Under the pieces are notes generated by a model. The model saw only the letters and a list, made by a program, of their open reading frames with translations, ran no database searches and was not told the origin of the DNA. A stretch of DNA of 64,000 bases from PXAP01 sp964520585 (GTDB lineage Bacteria; Bacteroidota; Bacteroidia; Bacteroidales; PUMT01): positions 1-64,000 of the forward strand of contig CAZFOO010000007.1 in assembly GCA_964520585.1 (NCBI GenBank), in the 5' to 3' direction. The position numbers and the translations under genes are program-made. Positions 28,757-35,714 of this stretch are shown here, in pieces (position 1 is the first letter of the stretch; every line of letters begins with the position of its first letter).

Positions 28757-29227
28757 CTACTGATGATGGTATGGTTCACCTTTGATTATCGTCATTGCCC
28801 TGTAAATTTGTTCCACCAGTATTAACCGGACCATCTGATGCGAAAAAGTCATATCGGAAAGGGAAACTATCCGGTCAGCCTTATTCCGGATATTTTCAGG
28901 GAAACCATAAGGCCCCCCTGTAATGAACACCAATTCCCTGTATCCATGATTCATATTTTTTTCAATTAAGCCTGCAAAACCTTCAGAGGTTAATTTTTCG
29001 CCTTTCTCATCCAGTAAAACTATGTAGGCTGTTTTGTCAAAAGCTGACATTAGCTTTTCATATTCTGCACTAATTTTCGCGGACTGCTGGAGTGATTTTT
29101 TTTTTCTTTCTCCTGCAATTTTAATCTCGTAAGGTATATAATGCCTTAGCCGTTTTGTGTAGATATCTATCCCTTCTTTTAGATATCCATCTTCTGTTTT
29201 TCCGGTAAACAGCAGTTTTAGTTTCAT
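28757..29227 (-). CDS. rlmH: 23S rRNA (pseudouridine-1915-N3)-methyltransferase RlmH
   Basis: 156 residues, the normal length for this small SPOUT enzyme, which methylates pseudouridine 1915 in helix 69 of 23S rRNA using S-adenosylmethionine. Family motifs are present: YIVLLDEKGE, the SAM-binding knot FITGGPYGFP, and the C-terminal SLSDMTFSHQMVRLILVEQIYRA ending in EPYHH (split here for length). The start ATG leads directly into MKLKLLFTGKT, as in homologues. It is the first gene of the long minus-strand run and is divergent from the DUF4783 gene. Confidence 0.97.
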   Translation of the reverse strand: MKLKLLFTGKTEDGYLKEGIDIYTKRLRHYIPYEIKIAGERKKKSLQQSAKISAEYEKLMSAFDKTAYIVLLDEKGEKLTSEGFAGLIEKNMNHGYRELVFITGGPYGFPENIRNKADRIVSLSDMTFSHQMVRLILVEQIYRAMTIIKGEPYHHQ

Positions 29228-29575
29228 TAATATAGATTAAACCGGTAAAACTTAAATTCAATTAAATAATTATTTTATAATATTGTGCAGATGAGTCCCA
29301 CATGTTTTTGTTGGCAAAATTATTTATTTTCTAATATATTGTGGTGCATCTTCTTTTAAATAAAGCCGGCATATAATTATATTTTGCCCAAATAATGCGA
29401 AATTTACTTTTTATTACATAAATGGCGTACTTTTTGATGTTTAGTTTTAGTTTTACCACTGTTTTTACAAAACTGTTACCCGGACTCATACCTTGAGATT
29501 GCTGAATTAATTCCGGATTATGAATTTGATTATATAATAAATTGCATAATTTTAATAATTTAATTAGTTTTTAAT
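29228..29575. other. Divergent intergenic region, 348 bp
   Basis: AT-rich spacer between rlmH (minus) and the DUF4783 gene (plus). It should hold both promoters. I see partial -7-like matches such as TATATTTTG near 29380 and no exact TTG-N19-TAnnTTTG pair, and no gene. Confidence 0.6.
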
Positions 29576-30037
29576 ATGCGACCAAATAAACTGGTTATAG
29601 TGTTTTTTCCCTTTGTTTTCGTTTGTTTTGCTCTTGCCGTGGCATCTGTATCGGCACAAATTCCCAAAGGTATAAACGAATCTTTTACCAAAGGTAATTC
29701 AAGGAACCTTTCGGTGCATTTCAATGAAAATATTGAACTTGTTGTTCTGAATAACGAAGATGTTTACAGCAAATCTCAGGCCGAACTTATTTTAAGGAAT
29801 TTTTTTTCGGAAAACAAACCTGTAAAATTTGAATTGCTTCATCAGGGTGGCAAGGAGGCGTCACGTTACGCTATTGGCAACTTGCAGACGGAAAAAGGAA
29901 ATTTTCGGATTTATTTTCTCCTCAAGCTTAAAGATTCGGTTCAGTTAATTCATCTTCTCAGGATCGAAAGGGTAGAAGAGGCAGTTCTTATTCAGGATCT
30001 TATGAATGATCTTTTACAAGGTAGTTATAATAACTAA
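29576..30037 (+). CDS. DUF4783 family exported protein
   Basis: 153 residues: signal peptide (hydrophobic about 7-27, ending SVSAQ), then a compact alpha/beta domain of NTF2-like appearance (helix ESFTKGNSRNLSVHFNENI, strands around VKFELLHQGG and FRIYFLLKLK, then a C-terminal helix). It matches my memory of DUF4783, a small Bacteroidota-specific periplasmic family of unknown function often found near rlmH. No catalytic residues stand out. A strong hairpin directly follows the stop, so it is probably monocistronic. Confidence 0.85.
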   Translation: MRPNKLVIVFFPFVFVCFALAVASVSAQIPKGINESFTKGNSRNLSVHFNENIELVVLNNEDVYSKSQAELILRNFFSENKPVKFELLHQGGKEASRYAIGNLQTEKGNFRIYFLLKLKDSVQLIHLLRIERVEEAVLIQDLMNDLLQGSYNN

Positions 30038-30068
30038 CTGCTCCGTCATAGAATATAACGGAGCAGTT
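30036..30068 (+). terminator. Rho-independent-like terminator after DUF4783 gene
   Basis: Perfect 11-bp stem AACTGCTCCGT / ACGGAGCAGTT with an 11-base loop, overlapping the stop codon by two bases. The tail (TATT) is only weakly T-rich. Confidence 0.75.
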
Positions 30069-30140
30069 TATTCAGATTCAGACCGAAAATAAATCTGATC
30101 CTTTTGGCTTTAATTACTGTTTCTCAGATGCAAATTAGTA

Positions 30141-30656
30141 TCATGATTTTCCTGGCTCATATTCTTCAAGTGCTTTCATAAGTTTCTTTCTTGAAAAGAA
30201 TATTCTGCTTTTCACGGTCCCTATATTTAGATTCATTTCTTCAGCAATTTCCTTGTATTTATATCCGGATGTATGCATTTCAAAAGGAATTCTGAACTCG
30301 TCTTCCAAAGACTCAACTTTTTTATTGATCTCCTGAAGAGATAACCGGGTGTCAGGCTTGGATGCCGACGATTCCTCGGCTTTATTAAGGAAGTACAGGT
30401 CCTTGGTGTTATCAAAAGTAGTGTTTTGTTTAACCGACTTCCTGTAGTTGTTAATAAAAGTGTTCTTCAAAATAGTGAAGGTCCATGCTTTCAGGTTGGA
30501 TTGATCGGTAAACTGTTCACGGTATGTTAATGCCTTGAGAAATGTTTCCTGAACAAGGTCTCGTGCATCTTCCTGATTCGAAGTTAAGCTGTATGCAAAT
30601 CTTTCAAGATTTTTTTCAAGAGTTACCAGTTGATGGTTAAATTCGATTGCAGTCAT
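30141..30656 (-). CDS. ECF-type RNA polymerase sigma factor
   Basis: 171 residues. Region 2 (about 15-80) contains the DNA-melting and -10 recognition helices (EDARDLVQETFLKAL, LKAWTFTILKNTFINNYRK); region 4 (about 110-165) has the helix-turn-helix GYKYKEIAEEMNLNIGTVKSRIFFSRKKL (split: YKEIAEEMNL, GTVKSRI). There is no region 1.1 or 3, so it is a group 4 factor. No anti-sigma gene is adjacent, so the usual partner-switch mode of control is not visible. A consensus Bacteroidota promoter lies directly upstream. Its target genes cannot be told; some short ECF factors of this kind are stress-responsive. Confidence 0.95.
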   Translation of the reverse strand: MTAIEFNHQLVTLEKNLERFAYSLTSNQEDARDLVQETFLKALTYREQFTDQSNLKAWTFTILKNTFINNYRKSVKQNTTFDNTKDLYFLNKAEESSASKPDTRLSLQEINKKVESLEDEFRIPFEMHTSGYKYKEIAEEMNLNIGTVKSRIFFSRKKLMKALEEYEPGKS

Positions 30657-31262
30657 TGGTGTTTAGTTTTATAGTTACAAATGTTTAACAAAAGTAATCA
30701 GTAAATAGACAAAATGCAAATATTCTATCAAGAAAAAGTCTAAATAAATGTTAAATAGTCTGTAAATGACTGCTTAAAAGCAAATAAGAAGCATTATAAA
30801 TAATGAATTGATTAGCGAAAAGTGTTAAAAAATAAACAAAAAAATACTTTGTATGATTTCCGGGGGTTTTTGAGGGGTACCAGGGTTTGTTGCTGCCAGA
30901 TTTATTTTTCTGTTTTATATTCCTGATAAATTACCACACATTAATTTGCATTAAAACTGGAATATTATTGAAACCAATAATATAAATAAGTGACAATAAG
31001 GTTTGTTTTTTCATAAAATGATTTGATACCCCTGCATTCTGTGCCGGAAATAGCAAATTCCATTAGGATAATTTGGCTCTCTGTCCCGGAGAGGTTCATT
31101 CAGATTGGAATGATCCGGTAAGACTAATGGGCTGGTGCTTTGTGGTTTTTGTGGACTGGCGATATATTCTTCAAGAAAAATATCAGGTATTCAGATAACG
31201 TCCAAACCTTTTGAAGGTACTCCATGACCAGCAGGATAATTATGCTGTTTGGTGCCCGTGGT
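30657..31262. other. 606-bp gene-free stretch
   Basis: AT-rich region between the MerR gene end and the sigma gene start. It contains the sigma promoter at its left end and a perfect AT stem-loop at about 30962-30983 (ATATTATTG / CAATAATAT). No open frame has family features; the 60-codon frame at its right edge overlaps the MerR stop region and looks random. A small RNA is possible but unsupported. Confidence 0.5.
30689..30719 (-). promoter_or_regulatory. Promoter of the ECF sigma gene
   Basis: Minus-strand TTG (30717-30719), 20-bp spacer, TACTTTTG (30689-30696), an exact -7 match and near-ideal spacing for the housekeeping sigma of Bacteroidota. It lies about 33-63 bp upstream of the start codon. 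Confidence 0.65.
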
Positions 31263-32144
31263 TCAGAGCGTGTCGATAATCTCCTGGAAATGTTGTACTG
31301 AATCAATTTTCACCAGATTGCCGTGCAGATCTCCGTTTAATTTTCCAACCTGGTATCCTGTAAAAAAGATGGTTTGTTCCGGAAATGTTACGGCCATTTT
31401 CTCCAGATATGTTCTAAGAGCCTGTTCTTTGATGCCTGTGGTAAAAGAGGTCAGGAAATATCTGGCATTCTGTATATGGGTGATCTTTTTCAGATCTTCA
31501 AACGGAACAGCCTGTCCGAGATAGATAACCTTCATTCCTTTTTTCTTTAATAGGTAGGAATAAAAAAGCAGACCCAGTTCATGCAGTTCATTTTCATGAA
31601 GAAAAAGTATAAATGTATCCTGGTCCTCCCTGGTAACAGGTTCCTGTCCGTCAATTGCTACTATTAGCTTTTGCCTTAGAAGGTTGGATACAAAATGTTC
31701 CTGTGCGGGATTTATTGATCCTGTTTGCCAGAGTAATCCGATCTTTTCAAAAAAAGGATGCATTACTTTTACAAGGGTATCTTCAAAGCCCATTTTAATA
31801 ATTGAACCTGACAGTATTTTATCGAATTTCCATTCATCCAGCTCCAGCATTGAAATGATCAGGTTTTCTATCTGGACACTTGCATCCGAAGTGTCCCGGG
31901 AAATATGAATAACCTTTTCTTTAAGATCATCCTGTGATAATTTAGCCAGATGTGAAATTTTAAGTCCGTATCTGTTCAGGATAGATACATTAAGGAGCTT
32001 TTTAAGATCCTCATCGCTATACAGGCGTATGTTGGTATCAGTTCGTTCCGGCATTATTATGCCATAGCGTTTTTCCCATATTCTGATGGTATGGGCTTTG
32101 ATTCCCGATAATTCTTCCAGGTCCTTAATAGAATATCTGGCCAT
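31263..32144 (-). CDS. MerR-family regulator with B12-binding module, CarH/LitR-like
   Basis: 293 residues from ATG 32144. MerR winged-helix domain at 1-70 (YSIKDLEELSG, HTIRIWEKRYG). Residues about 90-165 are the helical bundle of B12-binding regulators and contain W139-x9-E149-H150 (WQTGSINPAQEH), the Trp/Glu/His signature that packs on adenosylcobalamin in CarH photoreceptors. Residues 175-290 form the Rossmann B12 domain with the E186-x-H188-x-x-G191 motif, whose His is the lower cobalt ligand. Known family members repress in the dark as AdoCbl-bound tetramers and release DNA on light. No carotenoid gene is nearby. A palindrome lies 134 bp upstream. The start fits the family; a longer frame from 32210 adds a non-homologous tail. 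Confidence 0.88.
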   Translation of the reverse strand: MARYSIKDLEELSGIKAHTIRIWEKRYGIIMPERTDTNIRLYSDEDLKKLLNVSILNRYGLKISHLAKLSQDDLKEKVIHISRDTSDASVQIENLIISMLELDEWKFDKILSGSIIKMGFEDTLVKVMHPFFEKIGLLWQTGSINPAQEHFVSNLLRQKLIVAIDGQEPVTREDQDTFILFLHENELHELGLLFYSYLLKKKGMKVIYLGQAVPFEDLKKITHIQNARYFLTSFTTGIKEQALRTYLEKMAVTFPEQTIFFTGYQVGKLNGDLHGNLVKIDSVQHFQEIIDTL

Positions 32145-32277
32145 TCTTGTTTTAATGTTAATTGTTATGCCTTTTATGTTCCACATTATCAGCGCACGGC
32201 TTTCTTGCAAAAGAGGCTGGTCAAAATGATTTTGAGTGCAATAATATAATAATTGCCTGAAATTTTGAAAGGCTAAA

Positions 32278-32292
32278 TGTATAAACTATACA
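32278..32292. promoter_or_regulatory. TGTATA-N3-TATACA palindrome, candidate operator of the MerR/B12 regulator
   Basis: TGTATAAACTATACA is a perfect 6-bp inverted repeat with a 3-bp centre. On the minus strand it overlaps a near-match to the -7 element (TACATTTA). CarH/LitR-type proteins are reported to recognise TGTA-containing sites, so autoregulation is plausible; this is inference. Confidence 0.45.
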
Positions 32293-32378
32293 ATTAACAA
32301 ATAAAACAAAAAAAAGTTTGGGGCATTAAGTCGATATGTCTTAAATGTTAAAGTTTTATTATTTCCTTAAGCTATCCA

Positions 32379-32401
32379 GTGATAATTTAGCCAGATGTGA
32401 A
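32379..32401. repeat. 23-bp copy of MerR-gene coding sequence
   Basis: These 23 bases are identical to 31934-31956 inside the regulator gene (codons around HLAKLSQ); similarity extends weakly about 12 bases to the left. The copy abuts the 3' end of the O-methyltransferase gene and is non-coding. Confidence 0.7.
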
Positions 32402-32405
32402 GGGG

Positions 32406-33044
32406 TTACTTTTTTTTGATCAGCATCAGTCCGTCGCGGACCGGCAGGAGGATGTTTTCAACCCGGTGGTCACTTACCACCATCTCGTTGAAATCATTTA
32501 AATGGCGGGTATACTCGTCGTTAAGATATTCTTCCTTGTAAACCTTTTCGTTCCATAATACATTATCGGCAATAATAAATCCTCCATGTCTTACTTTTGG
32601 CATCACAGCCCGGTAATAGTCCTGGTACTCGGATTTCTCCCCGTCAATAAACACAAGGTCGAAGGGACCATCGAGGCGGGGGATTATCTGCAGCGCATTG
32701 CCCGTATGTTGAATAATCTTTTCCTCCATTCCTGCTTTCTTTATAAAACTTCCTGCAAAATCCCTGATCTCATCGTTTATATCTATGGTATGCAGACGGC
32801 CATTTTCGGCCATTCCCCTTGCCATGCAAATGGATGAGTAGCCTGTGAAAGTACCTATTTCGAGAATGAGATGCGGCCTGATCATAAAGCTTATCATCTC
32901 AAGAAATTTTCCCTGGTAATGGCCCGACAGCATCCTGGGATTGAGCATTTTCAGGTAAGTCTGCCTGTTAAGGTCTGCCAGAAGGGGATCTTCAGCAGTA
33001 CTGTGCCTTATGATATACTCTTCTTTGAGATTCTGTTTGTCCAT
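32406..33044 (-). CDS. SAM-dependent O-methyltransferase, catechol-O-methyltransferase-like family 3
   Basis: 212 residues, the usual length. Class I methyltransferase fold: motif I LEIGTFTGYSSICMARGM (about 58-75), acidic residue in HTIDINDE after strand 2, DLVFIDGEKSEYQDYY (about 128-143; Asp likely a metal ligand), IADNVLWNEKV (about 155-165; Asp-Asn of the metal site). Bacterial members methylate catechol-like hydroxyls of small molecules in a divalent-metal-dependent way. The true substrate is unknown. It lies 30 bp after the M16 peptidase gene and so is probably co-transcribed with it. Distance to the MerR gene is 261 bp with the candidate operator between, so that gene is likely separate. 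Confidence 0.93.
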   Translation of the reverse strand: MDKQNLKEEYIIRHSTAEDPLLADLNRQTYLKMLNPRMLSGHYQGKFLEMISFMIRPHLILEIGTFTGYSSICMARGMAENGRLHTIDINDEIRDFAGSFIKKAGMEEKIIQHTGNALQIIPRLDGPFDLVFIDGEKSEYQDYYRAVMPKVRHGGFIIADNVLWNEKVYKEEYLNDEYTRHLNDFNEMVVSDHRVENILLPVRDGLMLIKKK

Positions 33045-33074
33045 AATATTACCAAATCAAGGATATGGTTATTT

Positions 33075-34295
33075 TCAGTAAAATACAAGTTCCGAAAGCT
33101 GTTGGGGATCAAGAACAATATTTGCCACTTCGAGTATCTGGCCCGGGGTAACCTGATCGATCTTCTTTTTTACTTCCTCCATACTGTCAACCCTGTTGAA
33201 TCGCATATGACTCTTTCCGATGACCAGCATCAGGCTTTCCTTGCTTTCCCATCCAATCGCCAGTTGCCCGGTTAATTGTCTTTTTGCACGTTTAAGCTGC
33301 AAAGAGCTCATGCTGACATTCCTTAATCCTGCAAATTCGCGCTGTACCAGTTGACGGCATTTTTCCAGCCTTTCCTTGTCGGTCCCGAAATAAACTGAAA
33401 AGATACCGGTATTAGAATAAGCTGTGAAATGTGATTCAACATTATATGCATATCCGGTTTTTTCCCGCAGGGCCAGGTTAAGCCTGGCGCTCATCCCCGG
33501 ACCTCCAAGAATATTGTTAAGCAATACCATTGGTATCCGCCTTTCATCATGGAGATCAAAGGCTATATTCCCGGTAATACAGTGAGCCTGGTGGGTTTTT
33601 TTGCGGACTGCCTTCGAAGACGGCTGATAACCGGGTATTCCCTTTCTTGTTCCCGGAGCCTTGTTGGCAGGTATCGACCCCAGATGCTTTCCTGCATATT
33701 TTAATACTTTACCGAAGTTGATATCTCCAACTGAACTGAATACCATCTGGTCTGTATGATAATTATTAATCATGAATTTCAATATGTCCTGGCGGGAGAA
33801 CAGTTTAAGTTTTCCTGGTGTTCCCAGGATATTCCGGCCCATCGGATGACCTTTGAAGATTAGTTCTTCAAAGTCGTCGAAGATCTGTTCGGAAGGACTA
33901 TCCTTGTATGATATTATCTCATCCATGATGACCTCCTTTTCTTTCTCAATCTCTTTCTCCGGAAACACCGAGTGGAAGGTCATGTCAGATATAAGCTCGA
34001 TGGCGCGTTCAAAATCCTCTTTCAAAAAGGATGAATGTATGCATGTCTCTTCTTTGCTTGTGTAGGCATTTATTTCCCCTCCAACTGCCTCGAGCCTGTT
34101 AATTATATGATGGGCTCTTCTCTTTTTAGTGCCTTTAAAGATAAGATGTTCTATAAAATGGGCCATCCCGTGTTCAACAGCCTTTTCATCCCTTGAGCCG
34201 GCATTAACGAATAATCCGCAATGGGCTATATGCGAAGAAACCTGGTGATGTATTATTCTTATCCCGTTTTCAAATGTATATGTGTCAAGTTTCAT
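33075..34295 (-). CDS. M16 family zinc metallopeptidase
   Basis: 406 residues. It has the inverted zinc motif HxxEH as HFIEH (about residues 44-48) within GMAHFIEHLIFKGTKKR, and the third ligand Glu in IMDEIISYKDSPSEQ (about residue 120). The second M16 half is present with LREKTGYAYNVES, the Arg/Tyr pair that orients substrate. One-domain-pair members such as B. subtilis YmxG or mitochondrial-processing-peptidase beta are the nearest in layout. There is no signal peptide, so it is probably cytoplasmic. ATG at 34295 (MKLDTYTFENG) is preferred to a TTG three codons upstream. Confidence 0.93.
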   Translation of the reverse strand: MKLDTYTFENGIRIIHHQVSSHIAHCGLFVNAGSRDEKAVEHGMAHFIEHLIFKGTKKRRAHHIINRLEAVGGEINAYTSKEETCIHSSFLKEDFERAIELISDMTFHSVFPEKEIEKEKEVIMDEIISYKDSPSEQIFDDFEELIFKGHPMGRNILGTPGKLKLFSRQDILKFMINNYHTDQMVFSSVGDINFGKVLKYAGKHLGSIPANKAPGTRKGIPGYQPSSKAVRKKTHQAHCITGNIAFDLHDERRIPMVLLNNILGGPGMSARLNLALREKTGYAYNVESHFTAYSNTGIFSVYFGTDKERLEKCRQLVQREFAGLRNVSMSSLQLKRAKRQLTGQLAIGWESKESLMLVIGKSHMRFNRVDSMEEVKKKIDQVTPGQILEVANIVLDPQQLSELVFY

Positions 34296-34383
34296 GGATT
34301 GCAAAATTATAAACCTTCAGGGAACAAAAATAGTTTAACATTAATCAATTTGTATAAAATTGATAATATGATTAAAAAATAGT

Positions 34384-34413
34384 TTTGAAAAATGTTTTTT
34401 TTTAATAGATTTG
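34384..34413 (+). promoter_or_regulatory. Promoter of tRNA-Phe
   Basis: TTTG (34384-34387), 18-bp spacer, TAGATTTG (34406-34413). The -7 element is an exact match to TAnnTTTG and ends 15 bp before the mature tRNA 5' end. Confidence 0.65.
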
Positions 34414-34428
34414 CAGTCCCGAATCAAA

Positions 34429-34501
<73 letters not shown>

Positions 34502-34505
34502 CCCG

Positions 34506-34532
34506 AACCCTACGCAAAACGCGTAGGGTTTT
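34506..34532 (+). terminator. Terminator of tRNA-Phe
   Basis: Perfect 10-bp stem AACCCTACGC / GCGTAGGGTT, loop AAAAC, followed by TT. It starts four bases after the tRNA. Confidence 0.8.
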
Positions 34533-34862
34533 CGCGTTCAGGTAGTTATGATTTCCAAAAGTGCCCCTAAAACGTATCATAAATCAAAAATCAGGTACTA
34601 AACGTAGCAAAAACGTAGCAGAGATTTCAAAAAAGGGCATGAAAACATGGGTAGAGTAATATCTCATGAATCTGGTAAAATCTGTTATTTGGCATACTTT
34701 ACAGGTTTCAGGAAAGTTCCAATAGCAACTAACATACATATGCCTTGCAAGCTGATAAATAATTTATTTCGAAAGTTTTTTTCTTACCAGCTTCATAAAT
34801 GGTGAATTCTCCAATTATAATACCTTGAATAGATTTAAAAACATTTTGAAGGTATTTGCCTG
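34533..34862. other. Non-coding stretch after tRNA-Phe with a short open frame
   Basis: It contains a pair of near-adjacent copies of AAACGTAGCA (about 34599-34619) and a 52-codon frame from ATG 34647 to stop 34805, Lys- and Phe-rich at its end, with no family I recognise. A tRNA 3' flank is a common integration site, but no repeat of the tRNA 3' end and no integrase gene was found in the window. Confidence 0.4.
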
Positions 34863-35489
34863 TCAGTGTCTTACAAAAAAATAGCTTCTCTTTTCCGATT
34901 TGTCATCATAGGTGTAAACTTTTTTTCCCGGAAAGGAAGCGAAATAGTTTGCCATGGCAAAATCACCAACGCACATGGTACTGTGCATAAAAATGGCAAC
35001 GAGAAAGCCCCATTGAATTTCCGGGGAGCCAAAAACAATGCCTGCCAGAAATAAAAGATTTATGAGAACAAAAGGTGAAAAGGCTACCAGGAAGAATTCG
35101 TGTTTGCCAGCTACAAATCCCGGAGCACTGGCATAAAACAGCATCTGTTTCATGTCGGCGCCAAATTTTACCATGGGAGCGCCTGATAGTTTATATGCTA
35201 GTCCATGCACCATTTCGTGAAAGGGTATAACCACCAGCATACCCAAAACCACGCCTATACCCAGGTACATCCAATAAAGTCCCCATGAAATGTAGGAATG
35301 GATTATGTTGCCGGCAGTAAATAACATCATCAGCGCAAGTAATACAACATTAAATAAGTAAAAAAATGCTATGGGCCATCTTAACTGCTTCATCTGGGCT
35401 ATCACAAACCCGATTATCTTATCATGGCTGAGTTCTTTTAAGAGAGAATATTTACCGGAGTCCCTTAGTTCCTGAGGAGTTAATGTCAT
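34863..35489 (-). CDS. DUF3267 putative zincin-type membrane peptidase
   Basis: 208 residues with four to five membrane helices (about 41-60, 70-92, 130-150, 158-180). The second helix runs into FHEMVHGLAYKLSG, an HExxH zinc motif, with a conserved Asp in VGDFAMANYF near residue 175 as a possible third ligand. This is the pattern of DUF3267, a putative intramembrane zinc peptidase family. No substrate is known. It is a single gene on the minus strand, divergent from gpmI. Confidence 0.82.
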   Translation of the reverse strand: MTLTPQELRDSGKYSLLKELSHDKIIGFVIAQMKQLRWPIAFFYLFNVVLLALMMLFTAGNIIHSYISWGLYWMYLGIGVVLGMLVVIPFHEMVHGLAYKLSGAPMVKFGADMKQMLFYASAPGFVAGKHEFFLVAFSPFVLINLLFLAGIVFGSPEIQWGFLVAIFMHSTMCVGDFAMANYFASFPGKKVYTYDDKSEKRSYFFVRH

Positions 35490-35620
35490 ATATGCAATTA
35501 TTGATGATTTACCCTGGAGTATTAAACTATCCTGTTTGCTAAGTTATAAAAACATGCCGTTATTTTAACGGCTCCTGCGGATAATTTTAAAGCCTCATTT
35601 TTTCTATCGGTAAAAAAGAA

Positions 35621-35628
35621 TAATTTTG
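35621..35628 (+). promoter_or_regulatory. -7 element upstream of gpmI
   Basis: TAATTTTG matches TAnnTTTG exactly; no good TTG lies 19-20 bases upstream. The leader after it contains two copies of TTATAAAAAGATAAAAAA (about 35638-35655 and 35670-35687). Confidence 0.4.
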
Positions 35629-35714
35629 CAGGAGGTTTATAAAAAGATAAAAAATATAAAAAAGACCTGTTATAAAAAGATAAAAAACAATACAATAGAA
35701 AAAAATACTTTATT

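Noticed and set aside
31124..31306. 60-codon minus-strand frame downstream of the MerR gene
   Set aside because: It overlaps the MerR stop region, has no known features and no start context. Probably random.
34504..34862. Integrated element at tRNA-Phe
   Set aside because: No integrase gene and no second copy of the tRNA 3' end in the window. Kept only as a low-interest observation.
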